A stretch of DNA of 64,000 bases, taken from Macrothele yani. Lineage: Eukaryota; Arthropoda; Arachnida; Araneae; Macrothelidae. Made by a program: the position numbers and the translations under genes. Location of the stretch: NCBI GenBank assembly GCA_039090855.1, contig CM077001.1, positions 121,725,922-121,789,921 on the forward strand, read 5' to 3'. Shown here in pieces: positions 1 to 10,918 of this stretch. The notes under the pieces are model-generated. The model was not told the origin of the DNA. It did no database searches and was given only the letters and a program-made list of their open reading frames with translations. Numbering within the stretch: the first letter of the stretch is position 1; the number at the start of each line of letters is the position of its first letter.

Positions 1-1140
1 TTATTTAATACTAAAGAGTAGTGGAAATATACCAGGTTAATGTTTTTTTAAAGGGACAGAATATATATTTAAGCGATCATGGATCATTTCCAGGCAGCAA
101 GCATAATAAATAAATAAAAATAATAATAATGAACATAAATGGCTTGAAAAAAGCTTTTTTTGTTTTTTTCGTTCGCAAACAAAAATTTCGATAACCGTAA
201 TCTAAGTCGAATAGGATATGCACATCACCTACGAGAGAAAAAAAAAAGTAATAATAATTAAAAAAAAAACTATCTTTGTTTTTTGTAAAAAAAATATTTT
301 TTCCTTATTTCCGTTCTAATTTGATTCCCATAATTGAAGCTCAAGCGAAAAGAATTATTTTCATAAAATATAAAGTAATTCCTGAATTCCTGGTAGACTT
401 ACCCTTCTATCCGTTGTTTGTCTTTTCTCCATTACTTCGTCACAGGGTGCAGGCATATCTCCACACACACGGCGAGATATTATAATGACGATAGGGAAAC
501 TATTCCGTTAATCGCGATGCAAGAGATTCCAAACGGGTTGCGTGTGTCATACATATCGGAAAGCTGTGATGATCTGCGTCTTCGTGCTAACAGCGGCAGG
601 GCCGCACGAACCACGCACGCGCCGTGGTTCCGCACGCGCTTGGCACTGGGCAGCAGGGGAGCACGCGACTGGCGCGAAGTCAGCCAATCCAGGGGAAGCC
701 GGGAACAATGCACTTGCTCGCTGGCCTTGGGGGGCAGACCTCCAGCGGAGACCCCTCTGATACTCCTGGTTTTTTTGTTTTTTTTTGCTCCTGCTGAAGA
801 TCTTTACTCATATTTCTTTTCTTATCCCTTCCTTTAATCTTTCTTTAAGGCGGGCATAAAGCAAAAATGCTGCAGTTTCTTTTTGTAATGCGACATCACG
901 AAAACTCGGCATAATGATTTGTTTTGAACATTAGTCTTATTTGGCTGACCTTTCCTTTTCCTCTTGTGTGCTTTTTTTTTAATTCTTTTTCTGCATTAAC
1001 AGTAATCCATTCTCATTTTAACACCTACATAAAAACTAAATATACTCATGACCGTATCCAGAAGCTTACCTTGGAGGAGAGAAGGGGGGGGGGGGTTGCT
1101 CCAGCCTCAGCAAAGAAAACAAAATAAACAATAAAAAGTT
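1..1140. other. AT-rich DNA, no gene recognised
   Basis: AT-rich sequence with homopolymer runs. A GC-richer island lies at about 580-760 and a run of G at about 1086-1096. The open frames here are short, overlap on both strands and resemble no family I know. I see no RNA gene or element end. Confidence 0.5.
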
Positions 1141-1905
1141 ATTTATTAAATAATTCATACAGTGGTGGAAATGGGAATTAGCCAAGTTCCGCCTGAAGCT
1201 GGACGTCTCTCACTCCAGCTTCAGTAAGACGTGCCCTGGTCTTATTAGGGAACTTGAGCAAAGGAAAAGCCGGGTCAACTATGGTTGACAGATGGTAGTA
1301 CCCTCGGAGGTACGTTGCTCTCGATATTGAGCTAGGTACGTTGCTCTCGATGTCTATTGACCAAGGTGTTTTTTGATGACCCTGGCCCGGGGTCATCACC
1401 ACAGCACTGGCCCTAGCGCTGTGGACTATGTAAATATTTCTGTGTGAATAATGTGTTTTCAGTGCCTGAATATTTGTGAGACGGGTGCATGAGACCCTCA
1501 CAGTGTAACGTGAATGTAATATTTGTTTTGATAAGATACCAAATAAAGGACTTTTGTCCCAAAATCTCGCGTTGGCGGGCGATCTCCCGGCCACGAGATG
1601 AGATTTTATTTTGAAAAAGTTGCTTGCCCCAACTGCCCATAGCACGTCGCACACACGGGTTGTGACATAAGGGTGTAAGGTACTGGTCCCGTGGGGGAGG
1701 CAGATCCCCACAGGTCTCTAGACCGAATCTGTCCGAGTGAAAGACTGTGGTTTCCGGTGACTGACGGGCTAGCTGTCGGAACGTCGTCAGGGATCCTATT
1801 AATCCCAAACTATTTGAGAGAGTTCCGCATTTCCCTGCGAGGTCTACACTAAGACGGTGCAGGTAAAGTCATCAGCCTAGGTTACCTTCAAACAAATAGG
1901 GGACG
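1141..1905. other. Unresolved GC-richer block, possible LTR-like sequence
   Basis: The base composition differs from the flanks. A polyadenylation-like AATAAA lies near 1541-1546. It is followed at about 1562-1610 by an imperfect hairpin built on AATCTCG and CGAGAT. An open frame of 177 codons on the minus strand (1178-1711) matches no family I recognise. A polyA signal next to a hairpin can mark the R region of an LTR, but I cannot find paired LTRs, a primer-binding site or a flanking duplication. The LTR reading is therefore only a suggestion. Confidence 0.2.
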
Positions 1906-2129
1906 TTGATTCCACTAACATTGCAGTTTTTCTGTTGTATTATTATTTTTTTTATTGGAAAAGATTTATCTGCCATTCGCATTTTGAAAAGAAAACAAAT
2001 CGTGCTGTACAGGGTTTACTGGAACGGGTACCAGCTAGAAAAAAAAAGTATCGGAAAGCGTTGCGACCCCACTATACCACTGGATGTAACTCGTGGGAGT
2101 TCTTTGGTGAAGTGTATGTAGTACGAACG

Positions 2130-2336
2130 AAGAGTATATAACTTATCGCAAAACGATTCAAAACTCTGTATGCCGGAAACTTCTTTAATTACGTCACCGA
2201 CAACAAGTTCTAACTTATGATTTGAACAGTGCCATGTAACAAGTTTGGACATTTTTTTTTTAAGTTCTTGAGCCGCATCAGATATGGAACCTGCAAAGTT
2301 TGCAGCGCCGTCGGAAGTGAAAGATGTCATATCCTT
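2130..2336 (-). pseudogene. hAT transposase fragment (KIAA1586/ZMYM-like)
   Basis: About 70 codons on the minus strand carry TSDGAANFAGS, then WHCSNHKLELVVGDV about 25 residues later, then FCDKLYTL. This spacing is typical of the catalytic-core region of domesticated-like hAT transposases related to KIAA1586/ZMYM proteins: an SDGA acidic motif followed by a W-H-C-x-N-H-x-L-E-L motif. Everything before and after is missing, so this is a fossil fragment. It is joined upstream, without a gap, to an unrelated Tc1 fragment. Family assignment is fairly confident; the subfamily is not. Confidence 0.65.
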
Positions 2337-2590
2337 TTCCACATTGTTCCTCAGACCAATTAACATGGTTTTTGGCCCATTTTAACCTCTTCCTACTTTG
2401 GAAGACAGAAGTGGCTTTTTCTTTGGAATTCTACAATTTAAACCAAAGTGTTTGAGTCTTCGTCTAACAGTCCCAGCACTCATCTTCAAACCACATTGAG
2501 ACAATTCATTTTTAATCGACTTAGATGATTTTCTTTTTTCATGTAAACACAGTCTTTTAATTCTTCTATCACCACAGTGTTGTGCACCTA
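2337..2590 (-). pseudogene. Tc1-like transposase fragment, helix-turn-helix region
   Basis: On the minus strand this reads as the second DNA-binding helix-turn-helix and linker of a Tc1 transposase. The order is RRIKRLCLHEKRKSSKSIK, then NELSQCGLKMSAGTVRRRL, then IPKKKPLLS and finally KWAKNHVNWSEEQ with a frame change between them. The catalytic DDE part is absent; the sequence passes straight into the hAT fragment at 2336. Either the Tc1 piece inserted into the hAT copy and lost its rest, or a deletion joined two neighbouring elements. Confidence 0.6.
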
Positions 2591-2913
2591 GGGCCGGATT
2601 AAGGATTGGGGTCTATAGGGGCTACGGCCTCGAGGCCCAGGCATGCCTGCACAAATAAGTGAGAGAGAGGTTTGCATTTGGATACTCGAAGTCCTCTGTG
2701 CGCTTCACAATGCATAACAAAAATGATGCTCTAAGAAAGTATACAATGCAAAATCATTAGAAAATCCAAGATAAAATCTAGGAATCTTAAGCTTTTAACT
2801 CGTGTTCTTGAGAACAATGAAAAATACTGTGACTTATTATGAAAATTCTGCAGATAATTTATTAGTTTGAAGAACGCACTACATATTAGTTATCACAAAT
2901 ATATTGCTATACC
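2591..2913. other. Intergenic DNA, no gene
   Basis: The sequence is short and AT-rich. At about 2588-2640 there is a GC-rich stretch beginning GGGCCGGATTAAGG, which looks like the edge of some repeat, but I find no matching second end. Confidence 0.35.
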
Positions 2914-3009
2914 GGTCTCGTTCATTTCGTCAACAATCACTTCGTCGACAACTCATTTCGTCGACAGGTACATTTCGTCGACACTATATATGCAAACAGT
3001 CGATTCCTC

Positions 3010-4075
3010 AGAATTTCCCTAAAATCTACAGTTTTCAATTTAGAACCACCAAATTTGGTATACTATCTCATTGTACTCTTACACCAACTTAGACCATAGA
3101 CGGAAGAGGTCAGGGCACGTGGTCAAGGGGCCACATACAGCATTCCCGTGAAATCTACAGTTTTCCATTTAGAACCACCAAATTTTGTATACTATCTCAT
3201 GGTACTCTTACACCAACTTAGACCATAGACGGAAGAGGTCGGGGCACGGGATCAAGGGGCCTCATACAGCTTTTCCGTAAAATCTACAGTTTTCAATTTA
3301 GAACCACCAAATTTGGTATACTATCACATGGTACTCTAACTTACACCGTACACGGTTTTTGGAAGGGTCGGGGCCCGGGGTCAAGGGGCCCCATACAACA
3401 TTTTCGTAAAATCTACAGTTTTCAATTCAGAACCACCAAATTTGGTATACTATCTCATTGTACTCTTACACCAACTTAGACCATAGACGGAAGAGGTCGG
3501 GGCACGGGATCAAGGGGCCTCATACAGCTTTTCCGTAAAATCTACAGTTTTCAATTTAGAACCACCAAATTTGGTATATTATCTCATTGTACTCTTACAC
3601 CAACTTAGACCATAGATGGAAGAGGTCGGGGCCCGGGGTCAAGGGGCCCCATACAGCATTTCCGTAAAATCTACAGTTTTCAATTTAGAACCACCAAATT
3701 TGGTATACTATCTCATTGTACTCTTACACCAATTTGGACCATCGATGAAAGAGGTCAGGGCCCGGGGTCAAGGGGGCTCCGTACAACATTTTCGTAAGAT
3801 CTAAAGTTTTCAATTTAGAACCACAAAATTTGGTATACTATCTCATTGTACTCTTACACCAACTTAGACCATAGACGAAAGGAGTCGGGCTCCGGGATCA
3901 AGGAAGCCCCATTCAAAATTTTCGAAAAATATACAGTTTTCGATTTAGAACCACCAAATTTGGTATACTATCTCATGGTACTCTAACTTAGACCGTACAC
4001 GGTTTTTAGAAGGGGTCGGGGCCCGGGGTAAAGGGAGCCCAATACAAAATTTTCTCAAAAATTTCCATTTTTTAC
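3010..4075. repeat. Left arm: tandem 129-bp repeats (about 9 copies)
   Basis: The landmark TCTACAGTTTTCAATTTAGA recurs at 3025, 3154, 3283, 3412, 3541, 3670, 3800 and 3930, giving steps of 129, 129, 129, 129, 129, 130 and 130 bases. A last diverged copy ends near 4075. Two subtypes alternate in part, one with CCGTAAAATC and one with TTCGTAAAATC before the landmark. Confidence 0.9.
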
Positions 4076-4129
4076 TTAAGAACTGCAACACAATTCTGCA
4101 CTTCAATACCCTATCTGCGAGCTAAGTTA

Positions 4130-5345
4130 GAGTACCACGAGATAGTATACCAAATTTGGTGGTTCTGAATTGAAAACTGTAGATTTTACGGAAAAGCTGT
4201 ATGAGGCCCCTTGATCCCGTGCCCCGACCTCTTCCGTTTATGGTCTAAGTTGGTGTAAGAGTACCATGAGATAGTATACCAAATTTGGTGGTTCTGAATT
4301 GAAAACTGTAGATTTTATGAAAATGTTGTATGGGGCTCCCTTGGCGCCGGGCCCCGACCTCTTCCGTCTATGGTCTAAGTTGGTGTAAGAGTACCATGAG
4401 ATAGTATACCAAATTTGGTGGTTCTGAATTGAAAACTGTAGATTTTACGGAAAAGCTGTATGAGGCCCCTTGATCCCGTGCCCCGACCTCTTCCGTCTAT
4501 GGTCTAAGTTGGTGTAAGAGTACCATGAGATAGTATACCGAATTTGGTGGTTCTGAATTGAAAACTGTAGATTTTACGGAAAAGCTGTATGAGGCCCCTT
4601 GATCCCGTGCCCCGACCTCTTCCGTCTATGGTCTAAGTTGGTGTAAGAGTACCATGAGATAGTATACCAAATTTGGTGGTTCTGAATTGAAAACTGTAGA
4701 TTTTACGAAAATGTTGTATGGGGCCGGGGGCCCCTTGACCCCGGGCTCCGACCTCTTCCGTCTGTGGTGTAAGTTGGTGTAAGAGTACAATGAGATAGTA
4801 TACCAAATTTGGTTGTTCTAAATTGAAAACTGTAGATTTTACGAAAATGTTGTATGGGGCCGGGGGCCCCTTGACCCCGGGCTCCGACCTCTTCCGTCTG
4901 TGGTGTAAGTTGGTGTAAGAGTACAATGAGATAGTATACCAAATTTTGTGGTTCTAAATTGAAAACTATAGATTTTACGAAACTGTTGTATGGGGCCCCC
5001 TTGACCCCGGGCCCCGACCTCTTCCGCCTGTGGTCTAAGTTGGTGTAAGAGTACAATGAGATAGTATTCCAAATTTGCTAGTTCTAAATTGAAAACTGTA
5101 GATTTTACGAAAATATGTTATGGGGGCCCCTTGACCCCGACCTCTTCCGTCTATGGTCTAAGTTGGTGTAAAAGTACAATGAGATAGTATACCAAATTTG
5201 GTGGTTCTAAATTGAAAACTGTAGATTTTACGAAAATTTTGTATGGGGCCCTTTCACGCCGGGCCCGACCTCTTCCAGAAACCATCTACGATCTGTGTTA
5301 CAGTACCATGTGATAGTATAGCAAATTTGGTGGTTCTGAACTTTT
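4130..5345. repeat. Right arm: the same 129-bp repeat inverted (about 9-10 copies)
   Basis: The complement of the left-arm landmark recurs at about 4181, 4310, 4440, 4569, 4698, 4834, 4970, 5100 and 5223. Most steps are 129-130 bases. Two are 136, where an extra GGGCCGGG-type insert is present, and one is 123. This array is a mirror of the left arm and could form a hairpin with a stem of more than 1 kb. Confidence 0.9.
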
Positions 5346-5456
5346 TTTCGGATTTTTAGGAATCGGCTGTTTGCATATACTGTATAGTGTCGACGAAATG
5401 TACCTGTCGACGAAGTGGCGTCAACGAAATGAGTTGTCGACGAAGTGAACCAGACC

Positions 5457-6416
5457 CAGAAATACCTCCTTTGGTTAGATTTCCAGCTATACTTTTCTTA
5501 TGATTTCCTCGTACATGTAGCCTTCTTCACGCAAATTTGGTATATTACATCGCTTTCTAGGTGACCAGTAAACTCTGTTCACTCTGTTTGCTGTCTTAAC
5601 TACGTTATACAGCTTACTAAGTTATCAAGAAATAGAAATATTCATTAAAAAATCAGTGACCAACTGGATGACACTCACACAACTGAATAGGAGCTCTACT
5701 CTGTTACTAGCTCCATCTAGAAATGAGAGCTGATTCATACTAACACCTTATTGGTTCTATGCTGTTTCATAATAATAGCTGATTGGCTCTCCGAACAATC
5801 AGTCTCATTGGCCAGTTTTGAGTTAAGGAAATTCACTTCTTGTTACATATGACAGTTGTGTTTCCTTTTTTTGGTTATTTGGCTATAACTTTTAATAGAA
5901 TGAAGATAATTCAACACAATTTACTGCACTGCATTCTGCATTAAGTTATCTTTCTAATAATACATAATTTTATGGTATTATTCTAAAAAATACATGTTAT
6001 GAGCCATCAAACATTAGAAATACAAATTTTCCTAAATATTTCCTCAATTTTGGCCACTAGCTTACATTAAATGTTTTCTCTGCTAAAATATAATCTGTAA
6101 AATTTTTGAAGCTGCTAATTTTGAAGCTGGTGTCTTTTTACTGATATTTTAACAGTTGCTCCATACGAGATGTGTGCCTGCACGAAACCTTCATAATTAC
6201 GCAAGCACGTGCCTATGCTTGAGTGTGTAAATTCAACTAGAAAATGGAAAATTTAGTAGCCGCTGAACATCGGAACGAGGAGGAAGAAGTAGGAGTACAT
6301 AATGAGCGACAACATAGAGTAACAATATGAAGGCAATTTCGTTGTGACGTAAAGTTTTTGATGCGGTGAGTTTAATCATCTGAATAAACACATCTGGTAC
6401 ATGTTTCATATTGAAC
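5457..6416. other. AT-rich DNA, no gene recognised
   Basis: No open frame of note, no RNA gene and no recognisable element end. Short AT-rich runs only. Confidence 0.5.
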
Positions 6417-6420
6417 TTAA

Positions 6421-6855
6421 GGTGAACGTCAAGTAATTTTGCTTCCTATACTTCCAATGGAAAAACTTCTGTACACATTTTCTTCACGATTAATGCGCTC
6501 CCAAGAATGAAAATTTGAACATCGATTAAAATAGCTTCATTTTATAACTTGCAATACTTAATATTTTCTAAAACATAACCATAATTGATCAATCCAACAG
6601 TTTGTCTATTGACGTCATCAAAGTACAGGCCGCGCCATCTTTTTTCTGGTTTCAACACCACCAAAGGAAAAGTTATTGTTTTTTAATATAATTATGGTTA
6701 TGTTTTAGAAAATATTAAGTATTCCAAGTTATAATATGAAGCTACTTTAATCGATGTTAAAATGTTCACCCTTGGGAACGCATTAATTGTGAAGAAAATG
6801 TGTACAGAAGTTTGTCCATTTGAAGCATAGGAAGCAAACTTACTTGACGTCCACC
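6421..6855. mobile_element. Inverted-repeat MITE flanked by TTAA
   Basis: Two arms of about 165 bp, at 6421-6585 and 6689-6855, are near-complements. The left end begins GGTGAACGTCAAGTAA and the right end finishes TTACTTGACGTCCACC. Both ends are bordered by TTAA (6417-6420 and 6856-6859). A TTAA duplication is the mark of piggyBac-type insertion, but the terminal bases are not the usual piggyBac ones, so the superfamily stays open. The spacer of about 100 bp codes for nothing. Confidence 0.65.
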
Positions 6856-6917
6856 TTAAGAAAATGGAACAAATTTCTAACCATCAAAGAACAAACTTTC
6901 TGTTATTAAGAATGTAA

Positions 6918-6936
6918 TAGAACCCGCTTATAACGA
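6918..6936 (+). repeat. Pogo/Tigger-like terminal inverted repeat, left
   Basis: TAGAACCCGCTTATAACGA is followed by GAAGAGCTCGGGTCCGACG. A nearly perfect complement lies at 15488-15506, where the outermost bases read CAG, the usual start of pogo-type ends. The left end has T where C is expected. Confidence 0.45.
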
Positions 6937-7930
6937 AGAGCTCGGGTCCGACGAAAATCCTCGTTAAATCCGGGAACACCCTAAATCTGTTATGGGGTGA
7001 AAAATCCTACCATGCAAAAACGTGCATATACGTGACAATATGCATATACGCGTATATTTATTATACACTGGAAAGAGGAAAACGAATCGTTCCAGCGCTT
7101 CGTTTAGCAGTATGCTGAATGTATTGCTTTCAGCAAGACCGTAGAGCAACCTTTTCTCATCCGGAAGGGCGACAATTGAAATTACGCGCACCATTCGAGT
7201 TCAAAATTACGCCTCTTCGAGTGTCACTCAAATAATACGTGGTTTTTTGTTTTCCTCAAAAACAGCCGTTACACGAAAGTGTTATGATCGTTCAGAAATC
7301 GCACATGCGATTTTTGACATAAATTTTATTAAAAATGTAAAAAACTAAGTGAATACCCAATAGCCACAGATTGTAAATACCGAGTAAAGTGAAAGCCAAC
7401 TGCACAACACTCCACAGAAATGCAGAACGAATGAGTATCGGGTAGTGAACGTAACAATTGGCAGAAGCTTTAGGGGTAGGGCTTGGAAAAATCCCCTTCA
7501 AGGTTAAACGCTTAGAGAACTTTCTGCAACAGAGCACAAATCATTAAGCTCTTCATCCCCATGACATGTTTGGAAAGGTCATGGAGGTTAGGCATATCAT
7601 GTTTTATATGCATCCATTCGTTGTTTTGGAAAATTCTCTTCACGGATATGAGATTTTCACACCTCGTAGTGTATGTTGCCCTAGTTAACTGCATGGAATG
7701 CTGTATAAAACTAACAAAAGTATTTAATAAAAGAAAATACTGAAGGGTGTAACTTTGCAATTTCTACTTTTTTACATCATCCAGAAGATGAATTTGCGCC
7801 CCTGGAACACCCATTCTGGGAAGGCAACCTCCCCCTGTCTCCCCCCACCCGGTAACTACGGCACTGGCTTTCAGTGTGGGATTAACCTGAAATGATATCT
7901 AGACAAGCGTTAGATATTCTTTGTCTAGAC
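6937..7930. other. DNA inside the putative pogo element, no gene
   Basis: No transposase motifs were found on either strand. Short open frames at 7292-7537 and 7512-7760 overlap on both strands and resemble no protein I know. A C-rich stretch is present near 7825-7855. Confidence 0.4.
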
Positions 7931-8003
7931 GACGTTTAGGCATTGACAATAGAAATAGGGCTGTTGGCATGTTGCAGGCAGGTATACGGCAGATCATGTG
8001 GCT

Positions 8004-9438
8004 TAGAGGTCTGCACGTGCCCGGGCCGGGCCGGGCCTCCAATATTTAATGTAAAACAGACACGGGCCGAACAGGTTTTTTTTTTTTTTTTTTTTTTTAT
8101 GAGCAAAACAATCGCTGTACGATGCCTTCCTCGTTTGGAAAACTCGCAACATACAGCAGCAGGATAAGATTGAATAATTTCCGCTGATGGAAAAAATAGA
8201 AGTTTTACGACATCCTCCCCTTCTACAAAACAATTGGAGTGGGTCAGCTCCCTTAGTTTTTCAATGTGAATGTGGTCCCTTCTCTCTCTCCCCCTAACTT
8301 CCACCCTCCTCTCATGCTTCAGGGCAGGCTATTAACTGCAGCATTTCTAAATCGAGCCACCAGCTCTCAGACCAGGGCTGCCGCAGACGATCTTTTTTAT
8401 TGTTCTGGTTGCCGACACTTTGTTCCCTAGATGTGTGAAAAGCTTTTAAGTTTTCTTAAATGGCACAGGAGAAATACGCTGGGAGAAACTTGCTTCTGTG
8501 TATAAATCTGTGCCGTGTTTTCCCCATTTGTACCATCAGGCAGCCGTTTTCAAAACTTCTGTGACACTGATTAGCTGGGCAGTCTGTCGTTGCTTTCCCT
8601 TAGCATATGCTCAGTTCAGTGTTGCTGATAAATACTCTTCCATACTTATTATGGAGTTTAACAAAGCGAAAGGTTTTCGCGAAAAAATCGCTTTCCGGAG
8701 AATATGTGTTTGTAGACAATGTAAAGGGGAAAAGCGATATTTGGAAATATTTTAAATTACTGTCCCGTTCTGAAACTAGTCGGCCGGTAAACGTTGTGCA
8801 GTGCAATAAATGCAAAAACTTTTTCAGTTACGATAGCAAAAAGTCTGGAACATCGCATCTTAGGAGGCACAAATGTCCCCCCCCCCACACACACACACGA
8901 GAGACATATTGGGTTCCAGCGATATGATATGCCAGTAGTGATAGGAGCAGTTCATAAAGACATAAAATCTTCTCCCAGTAAAACGACCGGACTCATAATT
9001 CTGGATATTTCGTACTTTTCGTATTACCTCCCCCCCTCCTTATCCCCAAGGATATTTCCGGGTCCGGCGGTAGAGAATGATAATTTGAAAACCCAGAAAA
9101 TTTGAAAGGCATGGAAATTGTCCTTTTCATGCAATATTTTTGAGTATACAAGCCCCCCCCTCTTCTCGGACTTCACGTGACTTATACAGAGTCTCAGAAA
9201 TATTCTGAATTAACGTTTATTGTAATAGAGTCAAGAGTCGAATGACCGCATGCACCAGGTGCCAAATTCGTGTTTTGGTAATTGTTGAAATTTTACGGGC
9301 CGGCCCGGGCCTTGGAAACAGGAGAAATATACGGGCCGGGACACGCTTTAATTTAAAAAAAATGAAACGGGCCGGGCCTTGGACGTGCGGGCTTGGGCCG
9401 GGCCTGGCTTTCCAAATTAAGGCCCGTGCAGACCTCTA
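8004..9438 (+). mobile_element. hAT element with 8-bp target duplication ATGTGGCT
   Basis: The ends are inverted: TAGAGGTCTGCACG at 8004 and CGTGCAGACCTCTA ending at 9438. They are followed inward by GC-rich GGGCCGGGCC repeats. The 8-bp sequence ATGTGGCT occurs directly before (7996-8003) and directly after (9439-9446), as expected for hAT transposition. The element is 1435 bp, too short for a full hAT transposase gene, and carries only a BED-finger exon. It is an internally deleted derivative that interrupts the Tc1 gene at an Ala-Ala codon pair. Confidence 0.85.
8607..8927 (+). pseudogene. BED zinc-finger remnant of the hAT transposase
   Basis: An open frame of 106 codons contains KGKSDIWKYFKLL, then VQCNKCKNFFSYDSKKSG, then HLRRHKC. 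This is the BED-type zinc finger (C-x2-C, about 20 residues, then H-x3-H and C) that stands at the N-terminus of many hAT transposases and binds DNA. After the finger the frame runs into a C-rich and CA-rich stretch and stops. No RNase-H-like catalytic part or dimerisation domain follows, so the gene is truncated. Confidence 0.7.
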
Positions 9439-9446
9439 ATGTGGCT

Positions 9447-10330
9447 GCTGCTTTAGGAGTTTCACAAAGTGTAGTAAGTCGGACACACACAAGATTTCTA
9501 CGGCACGGAAATGCTGCAGATCGACCCAGGAGTGGTCGCCCGAGGATAACTACCAAGAGGCAAGATCGTTACCTGAGAGTAAGTGCTCGGAGAAAGCCTA
9601 CCATCACCAGTAGCCAGCTTCGGGAATCATTTCCAGCTGATTCTGGTGTCACAGTATGTACTCAAACCGTTTTCACGGACTCAGAACAAGGAGGCCACTG
9701 AGATGTACGGCACTGACATCAGCTCCCCGTCGTCAAAGATGTACCTGGGTCCGACAGTACATATCATGGAACACAGAGTGGTACCATGTGCTTCTCACAG
9801 ACGAATCCCGTTTCGCTCTTTATCCTGATACTCGACTAGGATACGCGTGGAGAAGATCCGGCACACGAATGCAACCCCACTATGTGCAGCCCGTCCAACC
9901 TTACCAGCGGCAGACAGTTCTGGTCTAAGTAGGAGTGTGTTTTAATGGCCGTAGTTCCTTGTTTGTTTGTCAAGACAACATAAATACCTTCACTGTACCG
10001 AAACCAGATCATTGTGACAGTTTCACACTGCTATTGAATATGCATTCCGTTTTCTCGATGACATTGCAACCAATCATCGCGCCGGCAGCGTGCTTCATGA
10101 GCTAGAAAAATCATGGGATGGAATCGTCACAGCTGCCTCCGAGGTCACCTGACCTTCACCTTATTGAGAACCTTTGAGAAGCTGTACAGCGACGTCTGGA
10201 TAACCACGTCTCATACCCAAATACACTGGCAGACCTCCGTAACGTGTTGCCTATGGGACAAGATGCCCCCAGATACCCATCAATTATGCTGCCATTGCAA
10301 GCATGCCTCGTAGGTACAAAGACGTTCTTC
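9447..10330 (+). pseudogene. Tc1-like transposase, decayed
   Basis: Read across frames, this continues the N-terminal HTH interrupted by the hAT element. AAALGVSQSVVSRTHTRF is followed by RPRSGRPRITTKRQDRYL, the typical GRPR linker of Tc1 proteins. Later come WYHVLLTDESRFAL, with the first catalytic Asp, and GYAWRRSGTRMQPHYVQPV. The second Asp region and the C-terminal Glu region are only hinted at near 9960-10200 and are shifted in frame. Several indels and stops make it nonfunctional. Confidence 0.75.
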
Positions 10331-10846
10331 GACACAGAGGTGGTGTTGGCGGGTACTGAAATCCAGAGGTACGGACATTCTCCGAATTTACCTGTTTGTC
10401 TATATTGCAGTGCTACTTTGTTGTGTGCAGAAATTGCTCAATAATTTTTTTTTTTTTTTTTGTAAACGCGGTCTTTATTATTTGTGTTACGTAGCCTCAC
10501 TGATGTTATTCCCATGCGTGTTACCTGAGTCAGATACGTACAGATTTCATTTTATGCAGCATCCCTGACTTTTCGTGGCCAGTACATTTCTATATACACC
10601 GAGTGATCACTGAATTATGACCACCTCTATCGAAAGTGGATGGGGCCCGTTGACCATGTGATTGTTGGAAACACACGGCGCGCTTCGCAGTAGTCGAAAG
10701 GTAAAAGTCCACACGAGCGAGGAGGAGAAAGAATTGTTTAGAAATTCTCGTTGCATCACGTACACATGCTAAGTGGCAACCGAACGTGTGACGTACCTGC
10801 CAGCAGGACGCACACGACATAAAGGCAGATAGGAATCAGAATGAAC

Positions 10847-10918
10847 GTCTGCGTAGCTCAGTTGGTAGAGCGACTTGTTCCGGAATAAGCGGACTCGGGT
10901 TCGAATCCCGGCGTAGAC
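10847..10918 (+). tRNA. tRNA-like segment, copy 1 (anticodon position reads CCG)
   Basis: It is 72 nt, with a full 7-bp acceptor stem (GTCTGCG with CGTAGAC), a D stem GCTC/GAGC and a T arm TCGGG-TTCGAAT-CCCGG. The A and B boxes of RNA polymerase III are intact. The anticodon loop reads TTCCGGA, which would be Arg-CCG. However, the standard 5-bp anticodon stem does not pair; a shifted CTTGT/ATAAG stem with a 6-nt loop pairs better. It is either a decaying tRNA gene or the head of a SINE-like unit. I lean to a tRNA-derived pseudogene. Confidence 0.4.

Larger units (their letters stand above)
2914..5456. mobile_element. Foldback-like element with opposed 129-bp repeat arrays
   Basis: The two ends are inverted: GGTCTCGTTCATTTCGTC at 2914 pairs with the complement of the sequence ending at 5456. 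Within about 75 bp of each end the motif TTCGTCGAC (or its complement) recurs three to four times, followed by TATGCAAACAG. Inside, each arm is a tandem array of about 129-bp monomers: rightward at about 3010-4075 and in the opposite orientation at about 4130-5345. They meet at a short centre near 4076-4130. This is the architecture of foldback (FB) transposons: very long inverted termini made of internal tandem repeats. No transposase is present, and short open frames inside the arms are by-products of the repeat. No clear target-site duplication was found. Confidence 0.7.
7937..10584 (+). mobile_element. Tc1-like transposon copy, split by a hAT insertion
   Basis: Tc1 coding sequence begins at about 7937, is interrupted at 8004-9438 by a hAT element, and resumes at 9447. 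The right end near 10570-10584 ends in CCAGTA, and a second copy of the same 3' segment lies at 53164-53736. That comparison supports the boundary. The left TIR is not clear, although GCACTGG near 7860 is a candidate. Transposition is impossible from this copy because the gene is broken in several places. Confidence 0.65.

Noticed and set aside
418..837. 139-codon frame in a GC-rich island
   Set aside because: No known motif, overlapping frames on the other strand and low-complexity ends; not supportable as a gene.
3616..5072. Open frames of 60-117 codons in the 129-bp arrays
   Set aside because: They arise from the repeat unit, occur on both arms, contain the same phrase over and over and resemble no protein.
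6600..6680. Gene in the spacer of the MITE
   Set aside because: No open frame; only about 100 bp.
8003..8304. Frames with a poly-Lys or poly-Phe run near 8080
   Set aside because: They are caused by the poly-T tract inside the hAT element.
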